This document shows, piece by piece, positions 48,281 to 58,115 of a stretch of 64,000 nt of DNA (position 1 is the first letter of the stretch; each line of letters opens with the position of its first letter). The stretch is from Legionella moravica DSM 19234 (GTDB lineage Bacteria > Pseudomonadota > Gammaproteobacteria > Legionellales > Legionellaceae), in assembly GCF_000423305.1 (NCBI RefSeq), contig NZ_KE384003.1, positions 37,752-101,751 on the forward strand, in the 5' to 3' direction. The translations under genes were made by a program, and so were the position numbers. Below the pieces are notes generated by a model. It was not told where the DNA came from, did no database searches, and saw only the letters and a program-made list of their open reading frames with translations.

Positions 48281-51070
48281 ATGAATTTAAACGAGATACT
48301 GGAACGCCTTTTAGCTATAAGAAAACTTACTTCACGCACTGATACAAGCAGATTGAACGAGGTGCGAGAAGCAGCTCAGCTAACTGAGGCCAGACGGCAA
48401 TTGAATGATTTATTGCAGCGAGTTAATAATGATTCAGGATCGGTTGCAGCAGGCTATATTAGCGAGATTTGTTCTGATTTGAATATCAGCAATTTACGGC
48501 AAGAGAGTTCGGCATCAAGCAGCCGCGATGTACCTGATTTTCATCCTCAGGCATCTCAATATAGGGGGTACTACAACAATGATTTATATCAAAAGATACT
48601 TCCCTTGTGCCGCCTGGCCCGTTTGAACGAAAGGAACGGTATTCCTGAAAGCCATGCTTTAAAGTTATCCTTGATTTTTGAAGACGAACAATCGGTATAT
48701 CATTACCTGATTAATTTTCCTAAAGGCAACAGGGTAGACAATTTGGTGCATGACGCCTGTTTGTTTGATTTGCCGGATTTTGATTTGCCGGATTCTGAGT
48801 TGTGTGATTTTTCACAATGGAAAAAGATAGCGGCCAAGCGCGATAACATGCTTAACCCACGGTTTAGAAAATTATTACCACATGCAGGCGCAATAGAGCG
48901 ATTGAATCGATCTATTGTGCCTGTGAGCGTAACCGCTGGCAAGGTTAAAGCTGAAGAAATTAAAGCCAAAGAAAAGGAGTTGGCAAATGCAATGAAGCAA
49001 CACAGAGTGTTGGTGGAAAGGCCTTTAGATGACCCAACTGAAGCAGGAAGGGTTGAGCGACAAAAAAATCTTTCCCTATGGAGCCAAGAGAAATCACGAA
49101 TTAGTATGGAGCTGACCGATTTGGCTGCTGGTATTCCTTTAGCTGATGCGTCATGTCTTGTGTTGCAGGCTTTTTATGAGCGATATAAGGCAACCAGCAA
49201 TCCCGAGCATCGAATACTAATACAGTATGGTTTAGGGGAAAAAAGTATTGCCACATTTTATTCCTTACAACGAAACAATGACGATGAAGCCATCCCGGCA
49301 ATAACCATCAAAGGATCGGATCTTGGCTATGACCATTGCTATCTGACCAAGCTTGATATTCAAAGTGACAAAGGAGCGACTCTTGCTGCTTGTCTTGGAA
49401 AGATTACCCGTTGCTGTCAGTACTTGGGAGGAGCAGGGGATGCGTGTGCGCGTCATGGCATTGAGTCACCCAATGGTGGTTTTTATGTGCTCTTTCAAGG
49501 GGATGAGACCAATCCCAGCCTCAATGACAAAATATTAGCTCAGGGATGGGTTTGGAGAAGTCTTGAGGGTAATCTGTGCATTGATTCTGTAGAAACAGCA
49601 TATTCGAATATAACCCAACAAATTGTAGACATGTACCGTTATTTGGGAATGTTGTTGTGCGAGTACAAGGACATTCAAAGAGTGCACATCGGAGCATTTA
49701 GTGGTGTGTCACATTATGTAGGACACGGTGACTATTCGGTGGGAGCTTTAACTGCTCTTGATCACCCGGGTTATAACGATTCAATGGCGCAGTTGTTTTT
49801 AGCTGATGCCTTTATGCCTTATATTTTTTATGGAAGAAAAGATGCGGCTCGACTTGGGGAACTCATTAAGGAGAAAACCCGATCCTTATTTGCGAATTTT
49901 TTTGCCCAGCCTGATGCCCTCAAACAGAATGAGCAATTGAAACAGGCTACTGCTTATTTGATCGCTTCAAATCACAATAAAGTTGATAGCCCCATCTTTA
50001 AGGTAATCCTTGATGCCGCAGGTGAGCGAGTTGATGAATTTCTAGAGTTAGTCGAAGTCAACCGCCATTATGCCAGGATTTTGGAATTTCCCTTTACCCA
50101 ATCGCATTTTGAGGATTTGTGTCTCATGCTTCATCAAGGAGCGTGTATTAATGTGACTAATGAATCGCGCAAAACGGCACTTCATTGGGCTGCAGGAAAC
50201 TTCGAATCGTTGACGGTTTTGCTCGAATTGATTCCAGAAAAACAAAAGCTTGATGTAGTGAAAGCTGTTGATGCATTTGGTAAAACTGTATTGCATTATA
50301 CTGTAAAAAATTCTGAATTTTTGACAACCATACTTCAGATTTATCCCGAAAGTCAAAGGCTTGATGCTGTTAAGGTGATTGATTATAGTGGAAAAAATCT
50401 GCTGCATCTTGCGGCAATGAATATCAACTCCTTGATGATTCTGTTGGAACTTTATCCGGAAGATCAAAGGCTGAGTGCCGCAATGATGAAAGACAACAAT
50501 AGGAAAACAGTGTTGCATTTTGCTGCAAGTAATTCAGAGTCTTTGAAAGTTATACTCTCGTTGTATCCTGAAGCAAAGCGGTTTGATGCTGTAAGAGAAG
50601 GGGATCGATTTCACCTGAATCCACTTTATTATGCATCAAAAAATACTAAGTCGTTTATCATCCTGCTTGAGTGCTTATTAGAGGATGACAGGCTTGAAGT
50701 AATTAATGAGCTTAAAAGACACGATGAACAACTCTTGCATGACTTAGTCAAAATCCCTGAAACGCTTAGAGCCATGCTGGATCTTCTGCCTCAAGAACAC
50801 AAGCTCCTTGCGATGAAACCTGTTGGCAGGCATGGCAGAAGAGTGCTAGGTTGTGCATCATCTAACCCAGAGTGTTTGAATATACTTCATCAACTTGTGC
50901 CTGAGCTGTTCAGGGCAGGAGAGGCCAGGAAAAGCAGCTCATCAAGAGCGGCATCCTCCTCCGAAAGTCGAAATGTATTTTTCGGTAGTGGTGTGCCTAC
51001 TGAAGAAGAGAGAGTGACTTCCGATATAAAAAAAGATACTGGTCTGGATTTAAAAGGTACCGGTATATAA
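48281..51070 (+). CDS. Large protein with seven ankyrin-like repeats, candidate effector
   Basis: The 929-aa cytosolic-type protein has three parts. Residues 1-340 are mostly helical, with a coiled-coil-like stretch at about 218-275. Residues 345-500 form an enzyme-like core (G-K-I-T-R-C-C-Q at 373-380, S-P-N-G-G-F-Y-V-L-F at 396-405, A-Q-G-W-V-W-R at 420-426, then C-I-D-S-V-E). Residues 631-880 are seven repeats of 37 residues built on K-T-x-L-H-x-A-A-x-N-x-E-S-L-x-x-x-L-x-L-Y-P-E. That is ankyrin-like but longer than the canonical 33. A Ser-rich, then charged tail follows. It stands alone with its own terminator. Architecture and setting suggest a translocated effector; this is inference. 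The only promoter-like element I see in the 187 bp upstream is TATAAT near 48250. Confidence 0.65.
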   Translation: MNLNEILERLLAIRKLTSRTDTSRLNEVREAAQLTEARRQLNDLLQRVNNDSGSVAAGYISEICSDLNISNLRQESSASSSRDVPDFHPQASQYRGYYNNDLYQKILPLCRLARLNERNGIPESHALKLSLIFEDEQSVYHYLINFPKGNRVDNLVHDACLFDLPDFDLPDSELCDFSQWKKIAAKRDNMLNPRFRKLLPHAGAIERLNRSIVPVSVTAGKVKAEEIKAKEKELANAMKQHRVLVERPLDDPTEAGRVERQKNLSLWSQEKSRISMELTDLAAGIPLADASCLVLQAFYERYKATSNPEHRILIQYGLGEKSIATFYSLQRNNDDEAIPAITIKGSDLGYDHCYLTKLDIQSDKGATLAACLGKITRCCQYLGGAGDACARHGIESPNGGFYVLFQGDETNPSLNDKILAQGWVWRSLEGNLCIDSVETAYSNITQQIVDMYRYLGMLLCEYKDIQRVHIGAFSGVSHYVGHGDYSVGALTALDHPGYNDSMAQLFLADAFMPYIFYGRKDAARLGELIKEKTRSLFANFFAQPDALKQNEQLKQATAYLIASNHNKVDSPIFKVILDAAGERVDEFLELVEVNRHYARILEFPFTQSHFEDLCLMLHQGACINVTNESRKTALHWAAGNFESLTVLLELIPEKQKLDVVKAVDAFGKTVLHYTVKNSEFLTTILQIYPESQRLDAVKVIDYSGKNLLHLAAMNINSLMILLELYPEDQRLSAAMMKDNNRKTVLHFAASNSESLKVILSLYPEAKRFDAVREGDRFHLNPLYYASKNTKSFIILLECLLEDDRLEVINELKRHDEQLLHDLVKIPETLRAMLDLLPQEHKLLAMKPVGRHGRRVLGCASSNPECLNILHQLVPELFRAGEARKSSSSRAASSSESRNVFFGSGVPTEEERVTSDIKKDTGLDLKGTGI

Positions 51071-51076
51071 GGGGTA

Positions 51077-51136
51077 ACCAGGGGTGTTGTTCTATTTTAG
51101 TTTTTGCAACCGTTTATGTTCCCCTGGTACTTTTTG
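51077..51136. terminator. Bidirectional-looking terminator between convergent genes
   Basis: ACCAGGGG (51077-51084) and CCCCTGGT (51121-51128) form a perfect 8-bp stem with a 36-nt loop, followed by ACTTTTTGTT on the plus strand. It follows the repeat-protein gene ending at 51070 and precedes the end of the convergent gene at 51167. Confidence 0.6.
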
Positions 51137-51166
51137 TTCAGCGCTATTCCTTCCCCAGCTTATTTT

Positions 51167-52075
51167 TTATATATGCCCAGGAGACATCGATTCAATATGA
51201 GAGTCTATATCATTTGCCAATTCATTTAATTCTTCAGCTGTTTTAGTCTTCGGTGGTTGAAACATTCCGTAATAAGCCAGCCTGGATCCCTTATCTTTGG
51301 GGGTATTAACAAGAAAAATAATGATGTTGCTCAGGATATTGGAAAGAGCATCCAAACACATTAAAATTTCTCGGACTAAAGGAGTATTGCGTAAAGTACC
51401 TCTATGGGAGTTTATTAATTCCTGATGCTGATTTTGGAACCGTTTAAAATCATTTTGGCACTCAAGAAGCGTGTTTAGCAGGATTGAAGATTCAACACCA
51501 GAATATCGTTTATCATAGACATTAAATTGCTCCGATTGAAATTGTAAACTTCGGATTTTTCTACTGATGCCATCATACAGTTCTTGCATTTCGATTGCTA
51601 AAGTTTGGTACTTGGGATTTATATCAGCTTTGTCTCGAAGGTCATAAATTAATTGTTCAAAGTCCTCAAGGGAGCGAAATAAAGAGTCGAGGGCAATTAA
51701 TTGTTTTGGTTGTTCTTCTAGCGGATTGTCTTCTTCATCAAATGATTTGAGAACATAACTGTAGGTAACCAGTTTGCGGCGTTTTTCGAATTTATAGGAA
51801 CCTGAATAGCTTAGTTCCCATTTTTCTGAATCTTTATATGATTTTGATTCATTTTGATGCAACAACTCATCATAAATAGCTCGCTTAAGCGGATCGATTA
51901 GAGTTGTATACGCTTGTTCAAGTATGCTGATGTACTCTTTGTTTTTTTTCTTATCTTCCTTGGTTTCCTGCGTTTTTATAGGGTGGAAAAATTGTGATTT
52001 AGTATGGTAAGCATTTGTTATTTCTTCATCATTTGCATTTAGAGAAATACCTAAAACATCATAAAACGTCGTCAT
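51167..52075 (-). CDS. J-domain-like protein lacking the HPD motif
   Basis: The 302-aa protein begins with a recognisable J domain (residues 1-70: T-F-Y-D-V-L-G-I-S-L-N-A-N-D-E-E-I, A-Y-T-T-L-I-D-P-L-K-R-A-I-Y-D). The essential H-P-D tripeptide is H-P-I at 31-33. Without that Asp, Hsp70 stimulation is not expected. The rest (about 95-302) is helical and charged, with no Gly/Phe or zinc region. It converges with the ankyrin-like protein gene. It may be a decoy or adaptor, possibly a translocated effector; function is unknown. Confidence 0.72.
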   Translation of the reverse strand: MTTFYDVLGISLNANDEEITNAYHTKSQFFHPIKTQETKEDKKKNKEYISILEQAYTTLIDPLKRAIYDELLHQNESKSYKDSEKWELSYSGSYKFEKRRKLVTYSYVLKSFDEEDNPLEEQPKQLIALDSLFRSLEDFEQLIYDLRDKADINPKYQTLAIEMQELYDGISRKIRSLQFQSEQFNVYDKRYSGVESSILLNTLLECQNDFKRFQNQHQELINSHRGTLRNTPLVREILMCLDALSNILSNIIIFLVNTPKDKGSRLAYYGMFQPPKTKTAEELNELANDIDSHIESMSPGHI

Positions 52076-52251
52076 TTTTTTCCCAATTCACTATTGAATT
52101 CAGCTATCAATTGATGTTAATGACAGCGATCCAGTTTAATTAAAAATTCATAACCAACAATAGACAAGGCTAGAAAAGCTCATTTATTGTACATTAGTGA
52201 TTTAAAAAGACAAGGGGCTGTTTACATTTCATTATATTCAAGCCTACTTTT

Positions 52252-52342
52252 CGCGACTTGTTCGCAGAATCGATAGATCGTGCGCTAAACAAGAATATAT
52301 TGCACCTATAAAGAGTGAATTGGTTCCCGCGAACAAGTCGCG
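52252..52342. repeat. Inverted repeat with perfect 14-bp arms
   Basis: CGCGACTTGTTCGC (52252-52265) pairs exactly with GCGAACAAGTCGCG (52329-52342); looser similarity extends about 15 bp outward. The right arm lies inside a local palindrome, CCCGCGA-ACAAG-TCGCGGG. It is the main content of the 402-bp gap 52076-52477 together with the rph terminator. Confidence 0.7.
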
Positions 52343-52402
52343 GGACGTCGAAACTTGAATTGTCAACAGATCTTAATCAACTCATTACCTGGAACTACAT
52401 CA

Positions 52403-52428
52403 AGAAAAATTGCCCGTTTGCACGGGCA
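52403..52428 (-). terminator. Terminator of rph
   Basis: On the minus strand, TGCCCG/CGGGCA with a 6-nt loop is followed by ATTTTTCTTG. It lies 50 bp downstream of the rph stop. Confidence 0.75.
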
Positions 52429-52477
52429 CGATCGATAGTTATGAGTGGTTGTATTGATAAATATCTGTCTGGAGGTG

Positions 52478-53185
52478 TCAGGCGTTCTTTTGTAATTCGA
52501 TTAATTGCGGTATTCCACTTTCTGCAAGTGCAAGCATGCTATTGAGCTGATCACGATTAAAAAAACGATCTTCTGCGGTTCCCTGAACTTCAATAAAATG
52601 TCCGTCTTCATTCATGACCACGTTCATATCGGTTTCAGCGAGTACATCCTCAGCATAATCCAAATCCAGCACGGGTTGACCTCTGTAGATTCCCACGGAT
52701 ACAGCAGCAACGTAGTTAAAGGTTGGCATTTTGCGTAATTTTTCACGCTGTACCATCCATTGAATCGCATCTCTCATTGCCACACAAGCGCCAGTAATTG
52801 CCGCAGTTCGGGTTCCACCATCAGCTTGAATTACATCACAATCCAGTGTAATTGTATTTTCACCTATGACTTTTAAATCCATGCAAGCTCTCAGTGATCG
52901 GCCGATCAAACGTTGAATCTCAAGTGTTCTTCCCCCTTGCTTGCCTTTGCTGGCTTCACGCTCTGTTCTGCTGTGAGTTGCTCTGGGAAGCATTCCGTAT
53001 TCAGCAGTCACCCATCCCTGGTTTTTACCTTTAAGAAAACGAGGAACTCCTTCAATTACTGAGGCATTACACAGGACTCTGGTTTGTCCGAACTCAACAA
53101 AAACGGAGCCTTCAGCGTGATTTGTATAGTTGCGAGTGATTTTAATAGGGCGAAGTTGGTTCGGTTCTCGATTGCTAGGGCGCAT
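52478..53185 (-). CDS. rph: Ribonuclease PH
   Basis: The 235-aa phosphorolytic 3'-5' exoribonuclease trims tRNA precursors and degrades structured RNA. It starts M-R-P-S-N-R, with R-P-I-K-I-T-R-N-Y and G-S-V-F-V-E-F-G near the start. [13 protein letters not shown] and [17 protein letters not shown] complete the phosphate and active-site motifs. It normally neighbours yicC; here one accessory gene has come between them. Confidence 0.97.
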   Translation of the reverse strand: MRPSNREPNQLRPIKITRNYTNHAEGSVFVEFGQTRVLCNASVIEGVPRFLKGKNQGWVTAEYGMLPRATHSRTEREASKGKQGGRTLEIQRLIGRSLRACMDLKVIGENTITLDCDVIQADGGTRTAAITGACVAMRDAIQWMVQREKLRKMPTFNYVAAVSVGIYRGQPVLDLDYAEDVLAETDMNVVMNEDGHFIEVQGTAEDRFFNRDQLNSMLALAESGIPQLIELQKNA

Positions 53186-53430
53186 GATTTAATCCTCAAA
53201 AAATTGGGAAGTATAGCTCTTAAATGGCCGTGATGCACTCATGAACACAGAATGGTTGGTCATAATTTATCTATTAAGAATAAAATTAAATTAATCGACT
53301 TAAATTGCCTCATATTGACATGTTTGTGAGCATGTGTATTATAGGTACTTTATTTATCATTTTGTAATTTTTTTAAAATATGAATGAGGTTAAGTTCTCA
53401 TTTGAATTCGTTATGCGGAGTTAAATCTAT

Positions 53431-56025
53431 ATGCCTCTACCAGCGCACACTCAATTATTGGCTGAAGTGAATAAACTATTGAAACAAGGCCAGATAATAA
53501 AAAAAAATCAAATATTATCTGAGATAAAGAAAGGAAAATACAATCGCGCGTTGCAAATCGCCTGTCAATATTGCAAACCTGAAAATAATACCCAATTGCA
53601 ATTGATTTCATTGCTACTTGGTTACTCCAAGAGGCTACCTATCGACCTGAATAAAAAACATCTGGGAGATGGCATGACTCCAATAGCGTATGCAATTTTT
53701 AATGATCATTTCGATTTGTATTATTTACTTAAGGAAGCCGGGGCTAATCCTGATATTCCAGTTGCAGGGAATCAAATTCCAAGACAAATCTTTGAAGACA
53801 AACTGCAAAAATCTACAAAGAAATTGGACGCTGCTCTGCATAAGGATGTATTGAATGAAATAATTAAACTCTATCAGGACAGTACACGACTCCCCACAAA
53901 AGAGAGTCAAGCTCATGGCGGGGAAAATGCTAAGTATGACGCCTTTCGTTTGGAGTTTATGATATTTGCAATTACTCATTTGATTAATCTGTATCGAAAT
54001 GAATCTGTTTTGGAACAATTGTCGCCAGGTGTTACCTATTTTGATAGAGAAATATTTAAATTGCAGTGTATCTATCAAGCTCGACAGGTTTTAGAAATGG
54101 TCTGTGCAACGATTCATAATTTGTCAGGTGCATTTCGTAACGAATACAGTAAACACTTGTTATCTGCTTCATTGACTTGGGTTACTCTTGAGCAATTTGG
54201 TGGGTTGATCAAATATGATCTAAGAAAAAAGGCATATTATTTTCCAGTCGCCTTGGTGAGCGACATGGATCAATTAAAAAATTTATCCCAGCATTTTGAA
54301 CACATCCATCGATTCATTCAAGAAAATGCTGATTTTGAATTGATAGTCGAAGAGGCAATTCCTCATGTCGTTAGAAATGATCTGCCTTCTTTAAAGCGGC
54401 TTTTTGAACATCTTGCTGCTCTTATGAAAACTTCATTTCCTGATGAGCTGGCTCCATTACAGTTGAAGAATATTAAAGCACTGACCAGTCATTTACGCGA
54501 TAATTTTACTTTAATCAGTTTAATCAATCTGATGAATTATTCTGAAAATGAACCGGTGTCTATAAGTCACCTGCGTGAACGAAGCTATAATTTGACTCTA
54601 TCGTCTGCTGATGAATATCTGGCAGATCGTTATCAAAAAAGATTTGATTTAACAACACTTGCGGGGCAACATGCCGCGCTTCGTAGGCTTCAGTTGATCG
54701 GAGAGCAGTTTACAGGTAAAAATTTCTCCAGTTTTTTGTGTAAGCTGGATAATACCGTTGATTGGCAAGCATTTATTACCATAAGGGATATTATTACTCA
54801 TCAGGAGGAAGAGGATAATAAATATAAAGTAGACATGCTTTTGAAGGATATTCCTCGATTAAAAAAAATTGTTGGTGATGAGTTGAGTTATTTTTGGTCC
54901 AGATTAGTCCGTTTAATTGATTTACGCGAAAAAAAAATGGGGCAGTACAAAGGCATACCAGAACTTCATTGGCAAAAAATAATTGATGTTTATGAAAAAA
55001 GTCATCAGCCACTGCCTGTATTGGTTGCACCGGCACCTGTTCGACGAGTTTCTCCGGAAGAAGAACAGATCTTTATCAACGCACTAAATAGCCAAAAAGC
55101 ACCGGATAATATACTTGCTTTATGCAGGGGGGTATTTGCTGGAACGGATGCCGTACCCAATGGAAAGGTACAAGGAACCATCTGTTCTTTTTTACCTTCA
55201 GTTAAAGAAAATAAAGAACTGAATAAAAATTTGAAGAAAATTCTCAAGAAAGCAGTGAATGCCGGTGCTTTATCTAAAAAAGAACGCCTGAACCAACGCG
55301 ATGTGCAAACAAAAGCAAAATTAGCCCAAAAAAATCAGTTTATTGGTTTGGAGGAAATTCGAAAACTCGCTGATCAATTAACCAAAATTCGTTGCGAGCA
55401 GCATGTTTTGACACCGCTAAAACGAGTGAATGCAGCAATTGAAGCTTTATTAAACATTAGACGATTTTTAGTGGAAATTCAGTATCTTGATCTTCAATTG
55501 CAATGGACCACACTGGAGGAATGGGATCACCACCACAAGAACAAAGGCCAGTTAAGTTATGTGGCGCTTATGGCGAAAAATCATCAATATAAAGATGCAA
55601 TTGAATATAATGTGGGGCAATTATTACAGCATATGGATCGTGTAAGAGAATTACAGGTTGTGATCGGAAATCAGTACATTCTTGAACGCTATCCTGTTTT
55701 GAGGGTATTAAGAAATTACATCGAACATGGAAATCCACTGAAGGATAATAATGGGTTTTTAGTTGAAAATACGGAACAGGTGGTTCAAAGGCAAGCTTTT
55801 ATTGCTCCATTTGTTATTGAACTGATTTATAAGCTGCTTCCCGAACTGATTCGCATTAAAGAAAACATCTTATCCTATGAAGCGCATCAAAGCCCACTTG
55901 CATCTGATGAAGAAAATGCAATTTGGACAGAGTGTTTGTCCCGATACAGTTTATTTGGCAATGAACAATCAAAAATAGAAGCTAAAACAGCGGTTATTGA
56001 GGTGTGGGAACCTGGCTTGAAATAA
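53431..56025 (+). CDS. Large helical protein with ankyrin-like unit and two HEPN-like motifs, candidate effector
   Basis: The 864-aa protein has no signal peptide. A single ankyrin-like unit lies at about 79-112 (G-D-G-M-T-P-I-A-Y-A-I-F-N-D-H, G-A-N-P-D-I-P). A helical region at about 412-470 resembles DUF86-type HEPN domains: L-Q-L-I-G-E-Q-F at 420-427, D-W-Q-A-F at 444-448, and R-D-I-I-T-H at 452-457 (R-x4-H). A second such segment has L-Q-V-V-I-G-N-Q near 741 and R-N-Y-I-E-H at 761-766. R-x4-6-H is the RNase site of HEPN proteins. A Lys-rich linker joins them (about 590-630). It sits between divergent rph and yicC. The effector role is inference; the HEPN assignment needs a profile search. 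Confidence 0.6.
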   Translation: MPLPAHTQLLAEVNKLLKQGQIIKKNQILSEIKKGKYNRALQIACQYCKPENNTQLQLISLLLGYSKRLPIDLNKKHLGDGMTPIAYAIFNDHFDLYYLLKEAGANPDIPVAGNQIPRQIFEDKLQKSTKKLDAALHKDVLNEIIKLYQDSTRLPTKESQAHGGENAKYDAFRLEFMIFAITHLINLYRNESVLEQLSPGVTYFDREIFKLQCIYQARQVLEMVCATIHNLSGAFRNEYSKHLLSASLTWVTLEQFGGLIKYDLRKKAYYFPVALVSDMDQLKNLSQHFEHIHRFIQENADFELIVEEAIPHVVRNDLPSLKRLFEHLAALMKTSFPDELAPLQLKNIKALTSHLRDNFTLISLINLMNYSENEPVSISHLRERSYNLTLSSADEYLADRYQKRFDLTTLAGQHAALRRLQLIGEQFTGKNFSSFLCKLDNTVDWQAFITIRDIITHQEEEDNKYKVDMLLKDIPRLKKIVGDELSYFWSRLVRLIDLREKKMGQYKGIPELHWQKIIDVYEKSHQPLPVLVAPAPVRRVSPEEEQIFINALNSQKAPDNILALCRGVFAGTDAVPNGKVQGTICSFLPSVKENKELNKNLKKILKKAVNAGALSKKERLNQRDVQTKAKLAQKNQFIGLEEIRKLADQLTKIRCEQHVLTPLKRVNAAIEALLNIRRFLVEIQYLDLQLQWTTLEEWDHHHKNKGQLSYVALMAKNHQYKDAIEYNVGQLLQHMDRVRELQVVIGNQYILERYPVLRVLRNYIEHGNPLKDNNGFLVENTEQVVQRQAFIAPFVIELIYKLLPELIRIKENILSYEAHQSPLASDEENAIWTECLSRYSLFGNEQSKIEAKTAVIEVWEPGLK

Positions 56026-56101
56026 CTCCATGATGCGTTCTCTCTGTCCAATTATCTTGTTTTGAGGTATATTCGCGCAAGGTTTATTCTAAGGTAGTTT
56101 T

Positions 56102-56968
56102 ATGATTCATAGTATGACCGCTTTTGCGCGAGGCCAAAAACAGACTGATTCAGGTACGCTGTGTTGGGAAATCAGATCGGTTAATCACCGTTATCTGGAT
56201 GTTTCATTTCGCTTGCCCGAAGCATTTCGATACATGGAAACCAGTTTAAGAGCATCGCTTCGAGATAAAGTCAATCGAGGTAAACTCGAGTGCCAGCTTA
56301 AGTATCAAGATACAAGTTCTGATAATCAGTCTATGCTTATAAATACAGGAATGGTCAATGCTTTAGTCGAATTAAGCAGTACATTATCTGCTTCGCATCA
56401 GCTGGCTAATGATATGACTGTAAGCCATATACTGTCCTGGCCAGGTGTCGTTCAGGTTGGTCAAATGGATATAGAAGTATTGGGACAACAGGCGCTTCTT
56501 GTATTTCAGGATGCTCTTGAAGACTTACTCCAAGTTCGTGCAACTGAAGGCAAGGCATTAAAATTGCATGTTGAAGAGCGGTTGGATGCTATGGAACAAG
56601 AGATTAATCGAGCGCGGAACATAGTAAGCGATTTGGCAAGTCTGACTAAAGACAGATTGTTGACTCGATTACAGGCAATACAACTTGAAGTTGCTGAATC
56701 GCGAGTGGAACAGGAAATCGCTATGATTTTAGCACGAATGGATGTCAGCGAAGAACTAGACCGGTTGCAAACCCATGTAGCAGAGGTCCGTCGTACCCTG
56801 AATACTGACAAAGTGGCAGGCAGAAGACTTGATTTTTTAATGCAGGAACTGAACCGGGAGGCGAACACTTTGAGTTCAAAATCAGATTCAGTGGATTTAA
56901 CACAAAGCGCAGTAGAAATGAAAGTATTAATTGAGCAAATGCGTGAACAAATACAAAACATTGAGTGA
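56102..56968 (+). CDS. yicC: YicC-family endoribonuclease
   Basis: The 288-aa protein has the YicC N-terminal signature [18 protein letters not shown] and the DUF1732 C-terminus ending [20 protein letters not shown]. YicC proteins are endoribonucleases implicated in small-RNA turnover. Its stop overlaps the region of the gmk start, and the yicC-gmk-rpoZ-spoT order is the widely conserved one. Confidence 0.94.
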   Translation: MIHSMTAFARGQKQTDSGTLCWEIRSVNHRYLDVSFRLPEAFRYMETSLRASLRDKVNRGKLECQLKYQDTSSDNQSMLINTGMVNALVELSSTLSASHQLANDMTVSHILSWPGVVQVGQMDIEVLGQQALLVFQDALEDLLQVRATEGKALKLHVEERLDAMEQEINRARNIVSDLASLTKDRLLTRLQAIQLEVAESRVEQEIAMILARMDVSEELDRLQTHVAEVRRTLNTDKVAGRRLDFLMQELNREANTLSSKSDSVDLTQSAVEMKVLIEQMREQIQNIE

Positions 56969-56973
56969 GTACT

Positions 56974-57597
56974 ATGGCAGGTAATTATTTCGGAAATTTA
57001 TATATAGTCGCGGCACCCTCAGGTGGGGGTAAAACCAGTTTGGTTCGAAATTTAATCACGACACTTGATGATATCGAGGTATCCATCTCCCACACCACAC
57101 GACCCATGAGGCCAGGGGAACAAAACGGAGTTGATTACTTTTTTGTTAGTGAACATGAATTTATTCAAATGGTTAATGACAATGCTTTTATAGAACATGC
57201 TCAGGTTTTTAATCATTTATACGGCACTTCTGTTGAACAAATCAAGCGACGATTGCAGCAAGGGATTGATATTGTTTTGGATATTGATTGGCAAGGAGCA
57301 GAACAAATCAGACATTCATTTCCTGATGCAGTGAGCATCTTTATAGTTCCACCTTCATTAGATGAGTTAAAACAAAGATTATTGAACAGGCGTCAGGATA
57401 AAGATGAAGTCATTAGTGACAGAATGAAAAAAGCCCAAGACGAATTGAGTCATTATCCTGAATTTGATTACTTGATAGTGAACGATACTTTTGAACATGC
57501 AGCCATGGATTTAAGAGCAATAGTGACTGCAGATCGGTTGCGAATTGACCGTCAGGTAAATAAACAATCAAAATTGCTTTCATTCCTGATGTCATAG
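56974..57597 (+). CDS. gmk: Guanylate kinase
   Basis: The 207-aa enzyme phosphorylates GMP to GDP. The P-loop is [10 protein letters not shown], and the GMP-binding residues lie in [11 protein letters not shown] and G-V-D-Y-F-F-V. D-I-D-W-Q-G-A is also typical. ATG 56974 is used; an in-frame GTG at 56965 overlaps the yicC stop and is an alternative. Confidence 0.96.
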   Translation: MAGNYFGNLYIVAAPSGGGKTSLVRNLITTLDDIEVSISHTTRPMRPGEQNGVDYFFVSEHEFIQMVNDNAFIEHAQVFNHLYGTSVEQIKRRLQQGIDIVLDIDWQGAEQIRHSFPDAVSIFIVPPSLDELKQRLLNRRQDKDEVISDRMKKAQDELSHYPEFDYLIVNDTFEHAAMDLRAIVTADRLRIDRQVNKQSKLLSFLMS

Positions 57598-57615
57598 CAG
57601 TAAAATGAGGGGTTT

Positions 57616-57679
57616 GAGACAGAAACAAGTATTGTGGATGTCTGCACATGACGTTGTGTTAAGCCTGGGTTCCTGTCTC
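57616..57679. repeat. Long-loop inverted repeat in the gmk-rpoZ gap
   Basis: GAGACAGAAAC (57616-57626) pairs with GTTCCTGTCTC (57669-57679), with one imperfect (A-C) pair, around 42 bp. No T-run follows directly on either strand. It may be a small repeat or a regulatory stem in the rpoZ leader. Confidence 0.4.
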
Positions 57680-57774
57680 TGCAATTCAGTTGGTTGTGTG
57701 AGTTACAGATTAGACCTAAACTTAGATGAAATGGGCTAACGGTCAACTTGTTCTTTAACTTAAGGGTGGATTTT

Positions 57775-57978
57775 ATGGCACGAGTAACAGTAGAAGATTG
57801 TTTGGAGCACGTTGCAAACCGATTTGAATTGGTTATGGTTGCTACCAAGCGCGCACGACAAATTGCAGTTCGTGGCGATCAACCAATGGTTGAATGGGAA
57901 AATGATAAACCGACAGTAGTCGCTTTACGGGAAATTGCAGAAGGGTATATAACTGCAGATATTTTGGACAAAGAGTAA
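57775..57978 (+). CDS. rpoZ: RNA polymerase omega subunit
   Basis: The 67-aa protein reads [10 protein letters not shown] and [16 protein letters not shown], the omega core that wraps the beta-prime C-terminus and supports ppGpp binding. ATG 57775 has AGGGTGGA upstream and gives the family start; nine extra codons upstream are ignored. spoT follows, as usual. Confidence 0.96.
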   Translation: MARVTVEDCLEHVANRFELVMVATKRARQIAVRGDQPMVEWENDKPTVVALREIAEGYITADILDKE

Positions 57979-58115
57979 ACGTATTTGTTGACTTTGCAGT
58001 AAGACGATTTGTCCTTTAAATACATACTACTTGAAGAACAAGTTATGGTATTGATGCAAAGCACAGGAAACACTAGCGAAGCATAAGAACGTAACTTGGG
58101 CAACGAGAGGTATTA

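Noticed and set aside
48703..48969. Possible minus-strand gene inside the 929-aa protein
   Set aside because: Low-complexity Ser/Lys composition and full overlap with a well-supported gene.
53140..53430. CRISPR-like or PmrA/CpxR-type regulatory repeats in AT-rich upstream DNA
   Set aside because: No regularly spaced repeats and no match to the known tandem half-sites; only AT-rich sequence.
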